Source: CAZPHU01 sp964419255
GTDB taxonomy: Bacteria; Fibrobacterota; Chitinivibrionia; Chitinivibrionales; CAYFVL01
DNA length: 64,000 nucleotides
NCBI GenBank assembly: GCA_964419255.1
Contig: CAYQOU010000016.1
Coordinates: 1-64,000, forward strand
Direction of reading: 5' to 3'
Shown here: piece after piece, positions 28,234 through 37,050 of the stretch
Layout: each line of letters opens with the position of its first letter
Position numbering within the stretch: the stretch's first letter is position 1
The notes under the pieces: generated by a model
Told to the model about the DNA's origin: nothing
Database searches by the model: none
Seen by the model: only the letters and a program-made list of their open reading frames with translations
Translations under genes and position numbers: made by a program

Positions 28234-28658
28234 TGCTTCGGAAATTCGATTTTGGATATCGCGTCGAGTGGAATACACATTGAGCCACCGTCACGTTCAC
28301 CACATATTTCGTCCGCTACACAAACATATACCCGGTTATCATTGTAAGCTTCATCCGGTTTTCCACCCAGTACCGTACCATTTTTCTGAAATATTATCTG
28401 CGCGGGATAGAAAAGATCGCCACCGATAACCCGGCTGTTAGCGGCGGAAACACTGACCTGCTGAACCGCCGATAGGGGGATATTTAGAGTGCCGTTTCCA
28501 TCATAGATGATAAGTGACCGGCGGTCTTTAAGATGTACATGCTCGATTTGTGTCTGCTGCTCCGAAATATTTACAACGGTTCCCTTCAGGGCGCATCCGG
28601 CCAATGCCATCGTACTCACGAAACCAACCGAAAACGCCCTGCGGATACTTTTTTTCAT
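28230..28658 (-). CDS. Small lipoprotein
   Basis: A 142-residue protein with a lipoprotein signal (MALAGC, Cys22). The mature part looks like small beta-strand domains (VVNISEQQTQIEHVHLKD, LIIYDGNGTLNIPLSAVQQV), a pattern that could form an SH3- or PRC-like barrel, with a short Cys-containing segment later (YVCVADEICGERDGGSMC). No family is recognised. It overlaps the STAS gene upstream and the TPR gene downstream by four bases each, so the three products are probably made together. Confidence 0.75.
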   Translation of the reverse strand: MKKSIRRAFSVGFVSTMALAGCALKGTVVNISEQQTQIEHVHLKDRRSLIIYDGNGTLNIPLSAVQQVSVSAANSRVIGGDLFYPAQIIFQKNGTVLGGKPDEAYNDNRVYVCVADEICGERDGGSMCIPLDAISKIEFPKQ

Positions 28659-29005
28659 GCAACGGTAACTTTCTGAGCCTCCACAAAATCATCCTCAGAA
28701 TCGTAGACTTTAATCAGACGATCGATTCCAACCAGATTAAGCACATCCCTCACCTGGTTATCTTCGGCAATGATATAAATAGAGCCGTTATTCTGCTGTA
28801 CATCACACAGACAGTGGATAAAGATGCTTATCCCGGAGCTGTCAAGATATGTGGTACGTTCAAGATTGAAAACAAAGTTATGAGTGCCTTCCTGTATCAA
28901 CTCTGAAATTTTCTCATCCAGTACCCGGGTGTTAACATTCGAGGTGATATTGCCGATTATATGAATCATCTTGAACCGGCCCTTGTCTTCCAATTCGTAC
29001 TGCAT
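28655..29005 (-). CDS. STAS-domain anti-sigma factor antagonist-like protein
   Basis: A 116-residue STAS domain of SpoIIAA type. The phosphorylatable serine region is TYLDSSGISIFIHCL, and MIHIIGNITSNVNTRVLDEKI forms the first strands. Such proteins bind anti-sigma kinases in partner-switching regulation, or act as signalling scaffolds. ATG at 29005 has an excellent AGGGGAAGGT just upstream and gives the usual family length. The frame extends to 29125, but that would overlap the small gene upstream. No kinase or phosphatase partner is in the window. Confidence 0.88.
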   Translation of the reverse strand: MQYELEDKGRFKMIHIIGNITSNVNTRVLDEKISELIQEGTHNFVFNLERTTYLDSSGISIFIHCLCDVQQNNGSIYIIAEDNQVRDVLNLVGIDRLIKVYDSEDDFVEAQKVTVA

Positions 29006-29072
29006 ACCTTCCCCTTTCGATTCTATATACACCAGATCATATGATTTTGCGTGCGAATTTCCGAAGACCGCC

Positions 29073-29264
29073 TCAGGCAGCCTTGTCCGATACTTCCCGT
29101 TCAAAGAAAAGGTGTATACATCCAAGGCTTTCCTCCAGGCAGCTGTCAGCTAAATACCATCCGAGCCTCAGCATGGATGCGGTCACCATTTCCACTTCAT
29201 CGAAAATCTTGCGTGGCTTGCGGCTAAAGCCCACCTTGATCCTTCTTTCCGTATGTTCTCTCAT
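29073..29264 (-). CDS. Small conserved-looking protein, function unknown
   Basis: A 63-residue frame just upstream of the STAS gene and on the same strand. The sequence looks protein-like, with a basic N-terminus (RRIKVGFSRKPRK) followed by an amphipathic stretch (VEMVTASMLRLGWYLADSCLEES) and an aromatic/acidic tail. There is no clear ribosome-binding site before ATG 29264. It may be the leader of the STAS-lipoprotein-TPR run. I recognise no family. The 138 bases between it and the next gene show nothing clear. Confidence 0.45.
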   Translation of the reverse strand: MREHTERRIKVGFSRKPRKIFDEVEMVTASMLRLGWYLADSCLEESLGCIHLFFEREVSDKAA

Positions 29265-29402
29265 AATATAAATCGATCAAACACTTAACATTGGTTTAAG
29301 ACAGACAAGAGTCGGGTAAAAATAAAAATTATCTCCTTTGAAATAATTGTATCTAAATCGTCGTAGAGTTTCAACACCCTTTTGTGTGATTGCAAGGTTG
29401 TG

Positions 29403-30026
29403 TCACCATACCGTCTCATTCAGAGAGGGCTTGTACTCGGGAAGGTGCGCAAACAGGTGCAGAATCACGTCTTTCAAAAACCTTGAATCCGTTGTCCTGG
29501 CATCCCCCTCCTTCCCAACGGTCTGAGCCCTCCAGACGATTTCCTGTCTTTGGGTATCCCAAAGCTCGGTCTCTACCCGCACCCTGCGCATCAGCGCCCC
29601 TTCGAAGGTCCGCACCCTCGCACCATACACCACTCTGAGTGTTAGAAGATAACGGCATTTCATGTGTAACCATAAGGAGTCGCTGTTTTGTAGCGCCAGA
29701 ATGTCATTGCCAACTATATTATCATAAAATCCGGTAAGTACCCGGGGCGGAAAAACCTCCAGGAATCTTCGCTCGAAAGAACTCCACGAACATATCGTCA
29801 TGTCACTCCGAAGCGTTTGCATAAGGTCGGCTTGCGAGTTGGCGGACAACACGCCTGATGAATCAAGAATCGAATCATTTACGGCCGGTAAAAACAAGAT
29901 TGCCTGATTGGAAAACTGCTCTCTGGACAGATATGAGTTGTGATGCAGTACTTCGGTGTGATAAGAATCGGTGCGGGATGCACAGTAAAGCATTAATATA
30001 GTGGAAAATAAAACAATGAGGCGCAC
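29403..30026 (-). CDS. Putative lipoprotein, unknown function
   Basis: A 207-residue exported protein. The N-terminus (MRLIVLFSTILMLYC) is a signal with an imperfect lipobox at Cys15. The rest has alternating strand and helix character and resembles proteins that build an ABC-type accessory or Curli-like DUF fold (QAILFLPAVNDSILDSSG, YLLTLRVVYGARVRTFEGALMRRVRVETELWDTQRQEIVWRAQ). The latter segment is typical of periplasmic lipoproteins that compute a combined set of variable strands. No firm family assignment. It lies between rsmB and the STAS run, on the same strand. Confidence 0.65.
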   Translation of the reverse strand: MRLIVLFSTILMLYCASRTDSYHTEVLHHNSYLSREQFSNQAILFLPAVNDSILDSSGVLSANSQADLMQTLRSDMTICSWSSFERRFLEVFPPRVLTGFYDNIVGNDILALQNSDSLWLHMKCRYLLTLRVVYGARVRTFEGALMRRVRVETELWDTQRQEIVWRAQTVGKEGDARTTDSRFLKDVILHLFAHLPEYKPSLNETVW

Positions 30027-30094
30027 CGACCGTCTCCTTTCCTTTCAGGCATATTATACTCTCCTAAAAGGGAAGATATCAACTGCTTTTTTAT

Positions 30095-31420
30095 TTACGC
30101 TCTTTTGAGAACCGCACCAAACATGCCGTCCAGGCCGTGTTCGTATGGAGTAATCGACAGATACCCGTCATTATCGATATAGGTCTGAGGGATAGCCCGT
30201 GGGATCGGTCCGGAACAAAACTCGGGGTGCTTCTGAAGAAATCGTTCTATCTGCTGCTGGTTTTCTTCCCGTTCAAGCGAGCAGGTAGCATACACAAGTG
30301 TTCCTTGCGGGGCAACCAGCTCAGCAGCCTTGTTGAGGATCTGCTGCTGTTTCTGAGAAAGAGACACTATATCCTCTTCCCTTCTTACCCACCGGGCATC
30401 AGGGTGTCTGTGCATGACTCCTGTACCACTGCAGGGAACATCGACCAAAACCCTTTGAAACTGAGCCGCGAAAGGAGGATGTTGGGCATCGCATGCCAGG
30501 GTGATTATTTGCATAACCTGCATACGCACCTGGGTCTGTCTGATCAGCTGCAGACGATCATAGTCGGCATCCGCGGCAATCACCACGCCGCGCTCTCCTG
30601 TAAGCTCAGCCATAAGCGTTGCCTTGCCCCCCGGTGCTGCGCACAGCTCGCAGATAACATCTCCTTTTTGCACATCCATCAGACCAACAACCCATCCCGC
30701 AGACACCGACTGAACCGTGCAGAGCCCTTCCTCGAAAAGACGAATTTCTTCGGGGGGTATACTCCGGGTAAGACGGTAGAAAAGATTCATATACCCGCCG
30801 ACACCATCGGCAATAGATCTGACTTCCGCATCAAACTGCTGGCGGCTCAAACCTTTTACTTTGCGCCTCAAGAAAACAGCGGGCTTTTCGTTGTTGAAAG
30901 CCAGCAGTTTTCGTGTCCTGGCAAGCCCGAACTGCTTCATCCAACGCTGGATCAACCATTCAGGATGCGAGTACTGAATCGAAAGTCGCTGCACGAGCGG
31001 CGTTTTTTCGTTGGGCTGCGGATAGCGTCCTTTTCTTTGTACCAGTTTTCGCAGGACGGCGTTTACCGTAGATGACAGAAAGCGGGTCTTTTTGTCACTC
31101 TTTGCAATCTGTACGCTTTCGTTTACTGCCGCATGAGGGGGGACACGGTCCATGTACATGATTTGATATGCGCCCAGCCGAAGTATTCTCATAAGCCGAG
31201 AGTTTGACTTGGACTGCTTGTTTTCCAGAAACTGTTCCAGAACATAGTCGATAGTCAGCTGTCGACGTATGATACCGTAGGTCAACTCAAAGATAAAACG
31301 TCTGTCCCTGCGATCGATTGTATTCTGATTTCTGAGGCCATACTCTATCAGCCTGTCCAGGGGACCGGGGCGGCGTTCAAATTGTTCGAGGATCTGTATA
31401 ACCAATTCTCTCGGATTCAT
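30095..31420 (-). CDS. rsmB: 16S rRNA (cytosine-967-C5)-methyltransferase RsmB
   Basis: A 441-residue RsmB/Sun protein. An N-terminal NusB-like RNA-binding domain (1-140; AVNESVQIAKSDKK) is followed by a Rossmann methyltransferase domain. The SAM motif is CELCAAPGGKATLMAEL. The two catalytic cysteines are Cys330 in DVPCSGTG and Cys380, the nucleophile, in YATCSLE. It methylates C967 of 16S rRNA in the cytoplasm. Its ATG overlaps the fmt stop by four bases (ATGA), a common pairing in bacteria. Confidence 0.96.
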   Translation of the reverse strand: MNPRELVIQILEQFERRPGPLDRLIEYGLRNQNTIDRRDRRFIFELTYGIIRRQLTIDYVLEQFLENKQSKSNSRLMRILRLGAYQIMYMDRVPPHAAVNESVQIAKSDKKTRFLSSTVNAVLRKLVQRKGRYPQPNEKTPLVQRLSIQYSHPEWLIQRWMKQFGLARTRKLLAFNNEKPAVFLRRKVKGLSRQQFDAEVRSIADGVGGYMNLFYRLTRSIPPEEIRLFEEGLCTVQSVSAGWVVGLMDVQKGDVICELCAAPGGKATLMAELTGERGVVIAADADYDRLQLIRQTQVRMQVMQIITLACDAQHPPFAAQFQRVLVDVPCSGTGVMHRHPDARWVRREEDIVSLSQKQQQILNKAAELVAPQGTLVYATCSLEREENQQQIERFLQKHPEFCSGPIPRAIPQTYIDNDGYLSITPYEHGLDGMFGAVLKRA

Positions 31421-32346
31421 CTCAGCACTAGCCCTTTCTCCATAGCGTTTCCTCTTAAAAAAGCTCCAACATCCATAGTTTTTTTCCCTTCGGGTTTTAC
31501 CTGCAAGATCTTCAGACTCCCCTCCCCGCAGGCAACGGTAAAACTATCCGGCTCTATCTGAACCAGTGTCCCGGGAACATCTTCATACTGTTTGTGCGAA
31601 ACCGATGCCCACTCTATTCCCAGTCGGCGCCCATTGATGCGGGTTACGGTTCCGGGAAAGGGTTTAAACGCTCGTATTCGATTGTAAATAAGCCGTGCGG
31701 GCATGGCCCAGTCGATCACCGCCTCATCCTTGGACAGTTTGGGAGCCCGGGTTGCTCCTGAGCTGTCCTGCTCCACCGGCATACATGTATGGTTTTGGAT
31801 ACATTCGAGCGCCTCCAGTATCCCCTCCGCCCCCAAGGTGCTAAGCTTCTGGTATAACTCCGGGGTGGTCTCGTCCTGGCCAATATCGGTCGATCGTTGA
31901 AGGATGATTTTTCCGGTATCGACTCCCGCGTCAATCTGAAATATGGTCACCCCGGTTGTCCTCTCACCGGCCTCTATAGCCCGCTGTATCGGCGCGGGTC
32001 CGCGGTAACGAGGCAGCAGCGACGCATGAATGTTCACCGTTCCACAGGGCGGAATCGAGAAAAGTTCGAAAGGCAGAATCCGAAAAGCCACCACTACGTA
32101 TATATCGGCATTCAGCCCCTGCATTGTAGATATGAATTCAGGATTTTTGAGACGATCGGGCGTATATATCGGCCCCAGCTTTTGCTGCCTGGCATACCGG
32201 GTGACCGGAGATTCCTGCAACCGCCTTCCCCTCCCCTGCGGTTTGGCTGGTGTGCTGACCACGCCGACAACTGTGTGATCACTATCTTTTATGGACTGCA
32301 GAGCCGGGATACCGAAATCAGCCGAACCCATGAAAACAATATTCAT
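31417..32346 (-). CDS. fmt: Methionyl-tRNA formyltransferase
   Basis: A 309-residue Fmt, which formylates initiator Met-tRNA using 10-formyltetrahydrofolate. The N-terminal hydrolase fold reads MNIVFMGSADFGIPAL, and the conserved loop HASLLPRYRGPAPIQRAI is followed by GVTIFQIDAGVDTG. The C-terminal OB-like domain binds tRNA (about 205-309). ATG at 32346 is favoured by GGAGG eight bases upstream and by the family N-terminus; a longer frame begins at 32406. It is coupled to rsmB. No def gene is adjacent. Confidence 0.96.
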   Translation of the reverse strand: MNIVFMGSADFGIPALQSIKDSDHTVVGVVSTPAKPQGRGRRLQESPVTRYARQQKLGPIYTPDRLKNPEFISTMQGLNADIYVVVAFRILPFELFSIPPCGTVNIHASLLPRYRGPAPIQRAIEAGERTTGVTIFQIDAGVDTGKIILQRSTDIGQDETTPELYQKLSTLGAEGILEALECIQNHTCMPVEQDSSGATRAPKLSKDEAVIDWAMPARLIYNRIRAFKPFPGTVTRINGRRLGIEWASVSHKQYEDVPGTLVQIEPDSFTVACGEGSLKILQVKPEGKKTMDVGAFLRGNAMEKGLVLR

Positions 32347-32418
32347 TCCCCAAACCTCCGTTTCGATCACATCAGTTAAGAGTACCTTCTCAACTCTTAT
32401 CGGCAATAAGGGTGCATA

Positions 32419-32594
32419 AACCTGAGTTGAGCGATTCTCTCAAGGCCAGTCGCACAATCTGTTTTGAGCACAAAGGTTTCAGCAACCTTGAAATACCTTG
32501 GGAGGGTAATCCGCAAACTTTACCGATAACTTCACCCCTTCTACCCTGAAACGGACAGCGTGACTCATCCGCTCAAACCCGCTCAATTCAGGTT
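32419..32594. repeat. Short element with terminal inverted repeats (MITE-like)
   Basis: The left end reads AACCTGAGTTGAGCGATTCT (32419-32438). The right end, on the minus strand, reads AACCTGAATTGAGCGGGTTT (32594-32575). About 175 bases with no coding capacity lie between the ends. It fills most of the 450-base gap between fmt and the zinc-ribbon gene. No target duplication is evident. Related single ends occur elsewhere in the window. Confidence 0.55.
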
Positions 32595-32799
32595 AAAATA
32601 CATCACCGCAGTCCGCCCGTCAGCCACAAAGGTTGCATTTTGAAACGGCAAAAACTACTTTTATTTTATAGGAGATTTTTATTCTGTTGCAATAAACAAT
32701 TTTCCTATACGAATAATCTTTGTAGTTGGCTTCATTTACATTCCTTTGTAACCTGCCTTCTTTCTCTTTTTGTCTCATATATCGAGAGGAGAGTAGTCT

Positions 32800-33183
32800 A
32801 TGAGTTCAGCCTTTTCTCCTATAGAGGGCGTAAACATGTATTGTCGGTTCTGTAAGAAAGTTGTTCCCTTTGAACTGGAGCGAAGTATCGCCGGAAGTGG
32901 GCGAACAGTCGATCGTAATTCAACGTTCGAGTACTGCTGTTCGAAATGCAACAAAACCCTGTGCTTTTCCGGACAGGACTTGCTCCCAGCAGAGGAAGTC
33001 GAAGAGAACAATTCTAATCCACATGGGTATTCAGCCGCTGAAACCTATCTGATTGGTGAAACCATCAATCACGAGACGTTCGCGGATCAGGGCACAGTCG
33101 TTGGCAAGGATATCGGCTCACCCAGTAAAATTTTCGTTCAATTCGAAAAAGAAGGTTTGAAGAAGCTTGTAGAAGGGCTTTGA
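32800..33183 (+). CDS. Zinc-ribbon protein with PcrA-type Tudor-like C-terminus
   Basis: A 127-residue cytoplasmic protein. Residues 13-55 form a zinc ribbon with two Cys pairs (CRFC at 15-18; CCSKC at about 46-50). Residues about 80-127 (YLIGETINHETFADQGTVVG, then FVQFEKEGLKKLVEGL) resemble the C-terminal Tudor-like domain of UvrD/PcrA helicases, which contacts RNA polymerase. That resemblance is my pattern match. It has a GAGGAGAG ribosome site and its own terminator, and it is monocistronic. A role in transcription or transcription-coupled repair is a hypothesis. Confidence 0.75.
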   Translation: MSSAFSPIEGVNMYCRFCKKVVPFELERSIAGSGRTVDRNSTFEYCCSKCNKTLCFSGQDLLPAEEVEENNSNPHGYSAAETYLIGETINHETFADQGTVVGKDIGSPSKIFVQFEKEGLKKLVEGL

Positions 33184-33219
33184 TACTGCATCAGAACAAA
33201 ATGAAGCACATACATAAGA

Positions 33220-33250
33220 GGCCGGGGAAGATATTCTTCGGCCTTTTTTT
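33220..33250 (+). terminator. Rho-independent terminator after the zinc-ribbon gene
   Basis: Stem GGCCG (33220-33224) with CGGCC (33239-33243), an inner GAAGATATTCTTC, then seven T. It stands about 37 bases after the stop codon. Confidence 0.88.
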
Positions 33251-33430
33251 GTCGCCGGCTTTCTTTTCTCTGAATCGAGTTTTTCTATAAAACGGCCGTT
33301 TTCCCCTCCTCCCGCACATTATCCTCGGGTATAAAGGCTTCGGCATGACTGATTATATCTCAGAGGGTGCTCCGATACGATTGCTTTGTTTCTTCAGGCT
33401 TTCCTTTTTCAGGGGATTACGCTGCATATA

Positions 33431-33465
33431 TCCGCTAAGAGCCGCTCAATTTAGTTAGTCAGGGT
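33431..33465 (-). repeat. Copy of the CCTGA/AGCGG repeat in a gene-free spacer
   Basis: On the minus strand ACCCTGACTAACTAAATTGAGCGG is followed by CTCTTAGCGGA, matching the terminal repeat family with a short internal insertion. The 274-base spacer between the terminator at 33250 and the PorV/PorQ-like gene shows no other feature. Confidence 0.45.
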
Positions 33466-33524
33466 ACTTTTTTGGTTTGCAACCACCAGATACCCTACTT
33501 TGAGGAATCGTGGTTGACGCTACC

Positions 33525-34553
33525 CTAAATGCCAACCTGTACGGTAACAGCATAGGATGGTGGTTGTCTGTCGGATCTGAAATTAAGAGCAGCATCCACA
33601 TTCATATCAGCCTCGCCTACTTGTGTATCAAAACCGATACCGATCGAGACAGTATTCCAGTTGGTCTTCTGATATTCCCCTTTCTCGGTTTCACCTCTAA
33701 TGAATTCAAATACTTCAACCAGGTCGCGATGACTGAATGCATACCCGGCTCTAATCATTAATACCCGATCAAACAGCTCCAGCTCTCCCCCAACGGCATA
33801 TTCGAGATGATCATCAACAGTCTTTTCCAGATCGAAAGCAATAAGCAGCTCTCTGACATGAGTCGGGCGATAAGAAATACCGGTACCTACCGTAATCGGC
33901 AAACGTACATCATCACTGTCTTCTGAGTATCCGGAGCGTACAAATCCCAGATTTCTGATGACAATCCCGTAATTCAGATCTATATCGGCCATGTTGTACT
34001 GCCAGCCGGCATCCAAAGCAAATCCATCGGCCGACGAGTAGGTTTCATCCGAGCCGATCCTGTCATATATTCCCTTAAGCGCTACGCCAACCCCCATGGA
34101 GTTAAAGATACGGTTTGCATAGCTGACAGAGCCTGCGACAGAATAGGGTTTCCACGTTTCCCCCGTGGGTTGATTGTTTATGTCAACTCCATCGAGTGCT
34201 CCATAAGACATGTATATCAGATTGGCTGCAAGCACGCCGTTGTTTTTAAGGGGCAAACCATAGGCAAAAGAACCGCTCCGTATATCCATTATGACAGGTT
34301 TATAGGTAATCAATCCTCTACGATCGTCTATACGATAGAGTGCCGCAGGGTTTGAGAAAACACCGCTGAGGTCATTTTTTACCCCGATATCGGCTGATCC
34401 CATCCCAAGTGACCGGGCATCATAGCCCAAATCCAGAAACGGAAACAGCGTTGTTCCGGCCTTCTGATGAGGGATTTCTGTCTGAGCCGCCAGCTTTACC
34501 GCCAGGAATAACAGAATAGGTAAATACCGGTGGAATGTTGGATTTCTTTTCAA
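33525..34553 (-). CDS. PorV/PorQ-like outer-membrane beta-barrel protein
   Basis: About 342 residues with a signal peptide (YLPILLFLAVKLAAQ). The barrel begins with the family signature AGTTLFPFLDLGYDARSLGMGSADIGVKNDLSGVFSNPAAL. PorV and PorQ are type IX secretion system outer-membrane proteins, and the UPF0164 family shares this fold. Presence here fits the type IX-style tails of the secreted proteins in region 2, though the exact subtype is unsure. TTG at 34553 is preferred because AAGGGAG precedes it and it gives a normal signal peptide; ATG at 34577 would overlap the upstream stop. It ends the minus-strand envelope run. Confidence 0.8.
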   Translation of the reverse strand: MKRNPTFHRYLPILLFLAVKLAAQTEIPHQKAGTTLFPFLDLGYDARSLGMGSADIGVKNDLSGVFSNPAALYRIDDRRGLITYKPVIMDIRSGSFAYGLPLKNNGVLAANLIYMSYGALDGVDINNQPTGETWKPYSVAGSVSYANRIFNSMGVGVALKGIYDRIGSDETYSSADGFALDAGWQYNMADIDLNYGIVIRNLGFVRSGYSEDSDDVRLPITVGTGISYRPTHVRELLIAFDLEKTVDDHLEYAVGGELELFDRVLMIRAGYAFSHRDLVEVFEFIRGETEKGEYQKTNWNTVSIGIGFDTQVGEADMNVDAALNFRSDRQPPSYAVTVQVGI

Positions 34554-34566
34554 AAGCGAGTCTCCC

Positions 34567-35310
34567 TTAGCACCCATTCGGATCGAGGCAAAGCCGATCA
34601 TATTGTATGTTAAAATAATTATCTTTTCCGATATAAAGCTTTATTTCCCTGGCGACACCCCTGTTTAAATCGTTTAAAATGAGATTCCAGTCGGCACCCT
34701 CAAGAGCGTTGTAGGTTATCCTCTTGACCTCTCTTCTGCGCCTGTTTCCCTCCAGAATAACTTCAATACTGTCGGTGCGCCACAGATAGTAGAGACTGTT
34801 TTTTTCCATCCATACCGAATCGGCCGGTGAAACCAGGAGTTGGGTGCGTAGAGCACGACCCGTTATAATACGTTCGAACTGCTTGAATGTGAAAGGATAT
34901 TTTCGTAAAAAAGCAATATGTTCCAGCCCCTCGTCCCGCGCAATAGTATAGGAACGCTCTCCGATATCCACATGTACACTATCCCCGTGAGCCATCATAC
35001 TGGCAACGGTTCCTCCGAAGATACTGTATATTTCGGCGTTGATCTGTGATCCGGAAGTCAGTCGTGTGGCTATTTTGGCCCGGTTATGCTCACCGTCCAT
35101 AAGAAGATCGATATCTCCAAACCCCTTGAAATATTCCAGTGAATCGATCAACTCTCGTGCGGGAGGATAAAATGGAGTATCAGAACCGATGGTATATCGC
35201 GGGCCGACACAGGATTGCACAAGGAAAAAAAGTGTGCATAGAATCCAGGATAATGGGTTTCTACTGATTTTCTGAAGATGACATTTTTTTGCGTATTCGT
35301 TCGATCTCAT
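34567..35310 (-). CDS. LolA/LolB-like (DUF4292-type) lipoprotein
   Basis: A 247-residue lipoprotein with a long N-region and a lipobox LVQSC (Cys34). The mature part (YFKGFGDIDLLMDGEHNRAKIATRLTSGSQINAEIYSIFG in outline) has the curved-sheet pattern of LolA/LolB-like proteins that bind acyl chains. Assignment to DUF4292 is by resemblance only. It overlaps the TPR lipoprotein upstream by 50 bases; AAGGAA stands about 10 bases before ATG 35310, supporting this start inside the neighbouring gene. It may help to place lipoproteins or lipids in the outer membrane. Confidence 0.7.
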   Translation of the reverse strand: MRSNEYAKKCHLQKISRNPLSWILCTLFFLVQSCVGPRYTIGSDTPFYPPARELIDSLEYFKGFGDIDLLMDGEHNRAKIATRLTSGSQINAEIYSIFGGTVASMMAHGDSVHVDIGERSYTIARDEGLEHIAFLRKYPFTFKQFERIITGRALRTQLLVSPADSVWMEKNSLYYLWRTDSIEVILEGNRRRREVKRITYNALEGADWNLILNDLNRGVAREIKLYIGKDNYFNIQYDRLCLDPNGC

Positions 35311-36985
35311 TCTGGAGGCGTTCCTTTTCTTCCGAACCCATGGAAATGCTTTTCTGATACGCGTCCACAGCCCCTTCCCACTGCTTCAGACTTGCCAGTA
35401 TATCACCCAGGTGGCTGTATAAAACCGCATCTTCATTAACATACTCAAGGGCCTTTTGGATATACTGGTGGGCTTTCGTATAATCCCCCTTTTTATACCA
35501 AATCCAGGCGTAGCTGTCCAAAAATGCGCCATTTTCCGGCTCCTGCTCCAGTGCCATTTCAAGAAGAGACTGTGCACTGTCGAGATTGATCCCCTGCTCT
35601 GCCCACATATAGCCCAGGTAGTTTGCCGCAGCAGCATCAGAAGGCTTGATCTCCAGGACTCTGCCGAATGCCTGCGCTGCGCTATCGTATTCGCCGCTAC
35701 GCTCATATGAGCTTCCGATCTCAAACCACGCCGGCACATCGGTCGAATCGAGTGAAAGCGCCCGTGAAAGCGCCTCTTTGGCCTCTTTGTACTCCTTGCG
35801 GGCGTTACGCACGTATCCTAGCATACGCCACGAATCACTGTATTGTGAAACATTTTCGGTGAACCGAAGCGCACAGGAAAGCGCACGATCATACCGTTTT
35901 TCCTTCAGATTAAGGAAACAGAGATGCTGCCAGGCCTGTTCATAGGAGGGTTGAATCGATACTGCCTTTTCCAGCTCAATTTCTGCCGCCACAAAGTCCT
36001 GCTGTCCGATTTTAACGAGGCCCAGATAAAAATGAAGCTCCTGGTCATCCATATGATCGCTCAGCAGCTCCTGTAAAATATCCTCAGCCTGCTCCAGGCG
36101 CTCATCGTAGTAGTACAGCAAAGCCAGCGTCCGTCCATATGCGGTGGGAACATACCCTTCCGCATACAGCTTTTTGTAATACTCTATCGCCTCATCCAGC
36201 TTGTCTTCTTTTATAGCGACCTGGGCCAGGCTATGCAGCGCCTCCTCGTTTGTCGAATCCAAAACCAGTGCGGTTCTGAACAGATCCATCGCTTCGAGGG
36301 TATCTTTTTCGATGAGTCTGATTTTACCCAATCCGTTTAGGATCTGAGGATCTTCCCCAAAACTCTGGTTAAGTTGAAGGTAGAGACTTTCTGCCTGGGC
36401 CATATCTCCGGCCTGGGTATAAAGACGGGCAATCTTTAAGCCCATGTCGATAGATTCATCATTGGTACTGTAAAAACTACGATACTGCTCAGCCGCTTTA
36501 GCATGCTTACCCAAAGCCTCGTATACAAAGCCGAGTGAATAATGCTCCTGATCGCTCAAGTCGGAGAGAGCCTCAAGTGTTTCCGCGGCTTTGTCGAACT
36601 GTCCCATGCGGATATACAAGGTTGATACCAGACGTTTCTGCTCTTCTGTCAGCTCCTGGATGTCTTTTTTTCCTTTAACCAGCACCAGCGCCTGTGCATA
36701 CTTACCCGACTCGACAAATCTGTCTGCAAGTAACTCAAGCAGTAGTTGCGACTCAGGATCCAGCTCGTAGGCCATCTCGTAGAAGTGTTCAGCCATCTGA
36801 TACAGGCCACGCCGTTCATAATCACGGGCTTTTATAAAATATTCATGAGCCCGCCTCTTTGCGATTTGGGCACGCGAGATACGCGGCATCGGTTTTACAA
36901 CCGGGAAATCGGATGTGCCGGCACAGCCTGCCAAAACGAGTAACGCGCCGAAGCAGAGTATTGGTAGGAAAACAGATTTTTTCAT
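35261..36985 (-). CDS. TPR-repeat lipoprotein
   Basis: A 574-residue lipoprotein (lipobox VLAGC, Cys21) made almost entirely of about a dozen tetratricopeptide repeats. Examples are AEHFYEMAYELDPESQLLLE, AMDLFRTALVLDSTNEEALH, AKEALSRALSLDSTDVPAWF and AAQAFGRVLEIKPSDAAAAN. The C-terminal 25 residues are charged and probably helical. It should be a periplasmic or outer-membrane scaffold, possibly for secretion or wall assembly as in PilF- or BamD-like proteins. No specific family is recognised. It is co-directional with the PASTA gene (65-base gap) and overlaps the next gene by 50 bases. Confidence 0.88.
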   Translation of the reverse strand: MKKSVFLPILCFGALLVLAGCAGTSDFPVVKPMPRISRAQIAKRRAHEYFIKARDYERRGLYQMAEHFYEMAYELDPESQLLLELLADRFVESGKYAQALVLVKGKKDIQELTEEQKRLVSTLYIRMGQFDKAAETLEALSDLSDQEHYSLGFVYEALGKHAKAAEQYRSFYSTNDESIDMGLKIARLYTQAGDMAQAESLYLQLNQSFGEDPQILNGLGKIRLIEKDTLEAMDLFRTALVLDSTNEEALHSLAQVAIKEDKLDEAIEYYKKLYAEGYVPTAYGRTLALLYYYDERLEQAEDILQELLSDHMDDQELHFYLGLVKIGQQDFVAAEIELEKAVSIQPSYEQAWQHLCFLNLKEKRYDRALSCALRFTENVSQYSDSWRMLGYVRNARKEYKEAKEALSRALSLDSTDVPAWFEIGSSYERSGEYDSAAQAFGRVLEIKPSDAAAANYLGYMWAEQGINLDSAQSLLEMALEQEPENGAFLDSYAWIWYKKGDYTKAHQYIQKALEYVNEDAVLYSHLGDILASLKQWEGAVDAYQKSISMGSEEKERLQNEIERIRKKMSSSENQ

Positions 36986-37050
36986 GCAGGTATATCCTCA
37001 AGCGGATCAGTCAAATGTACTTTATGCCATGCCTCTGCGATATCAGCAGC

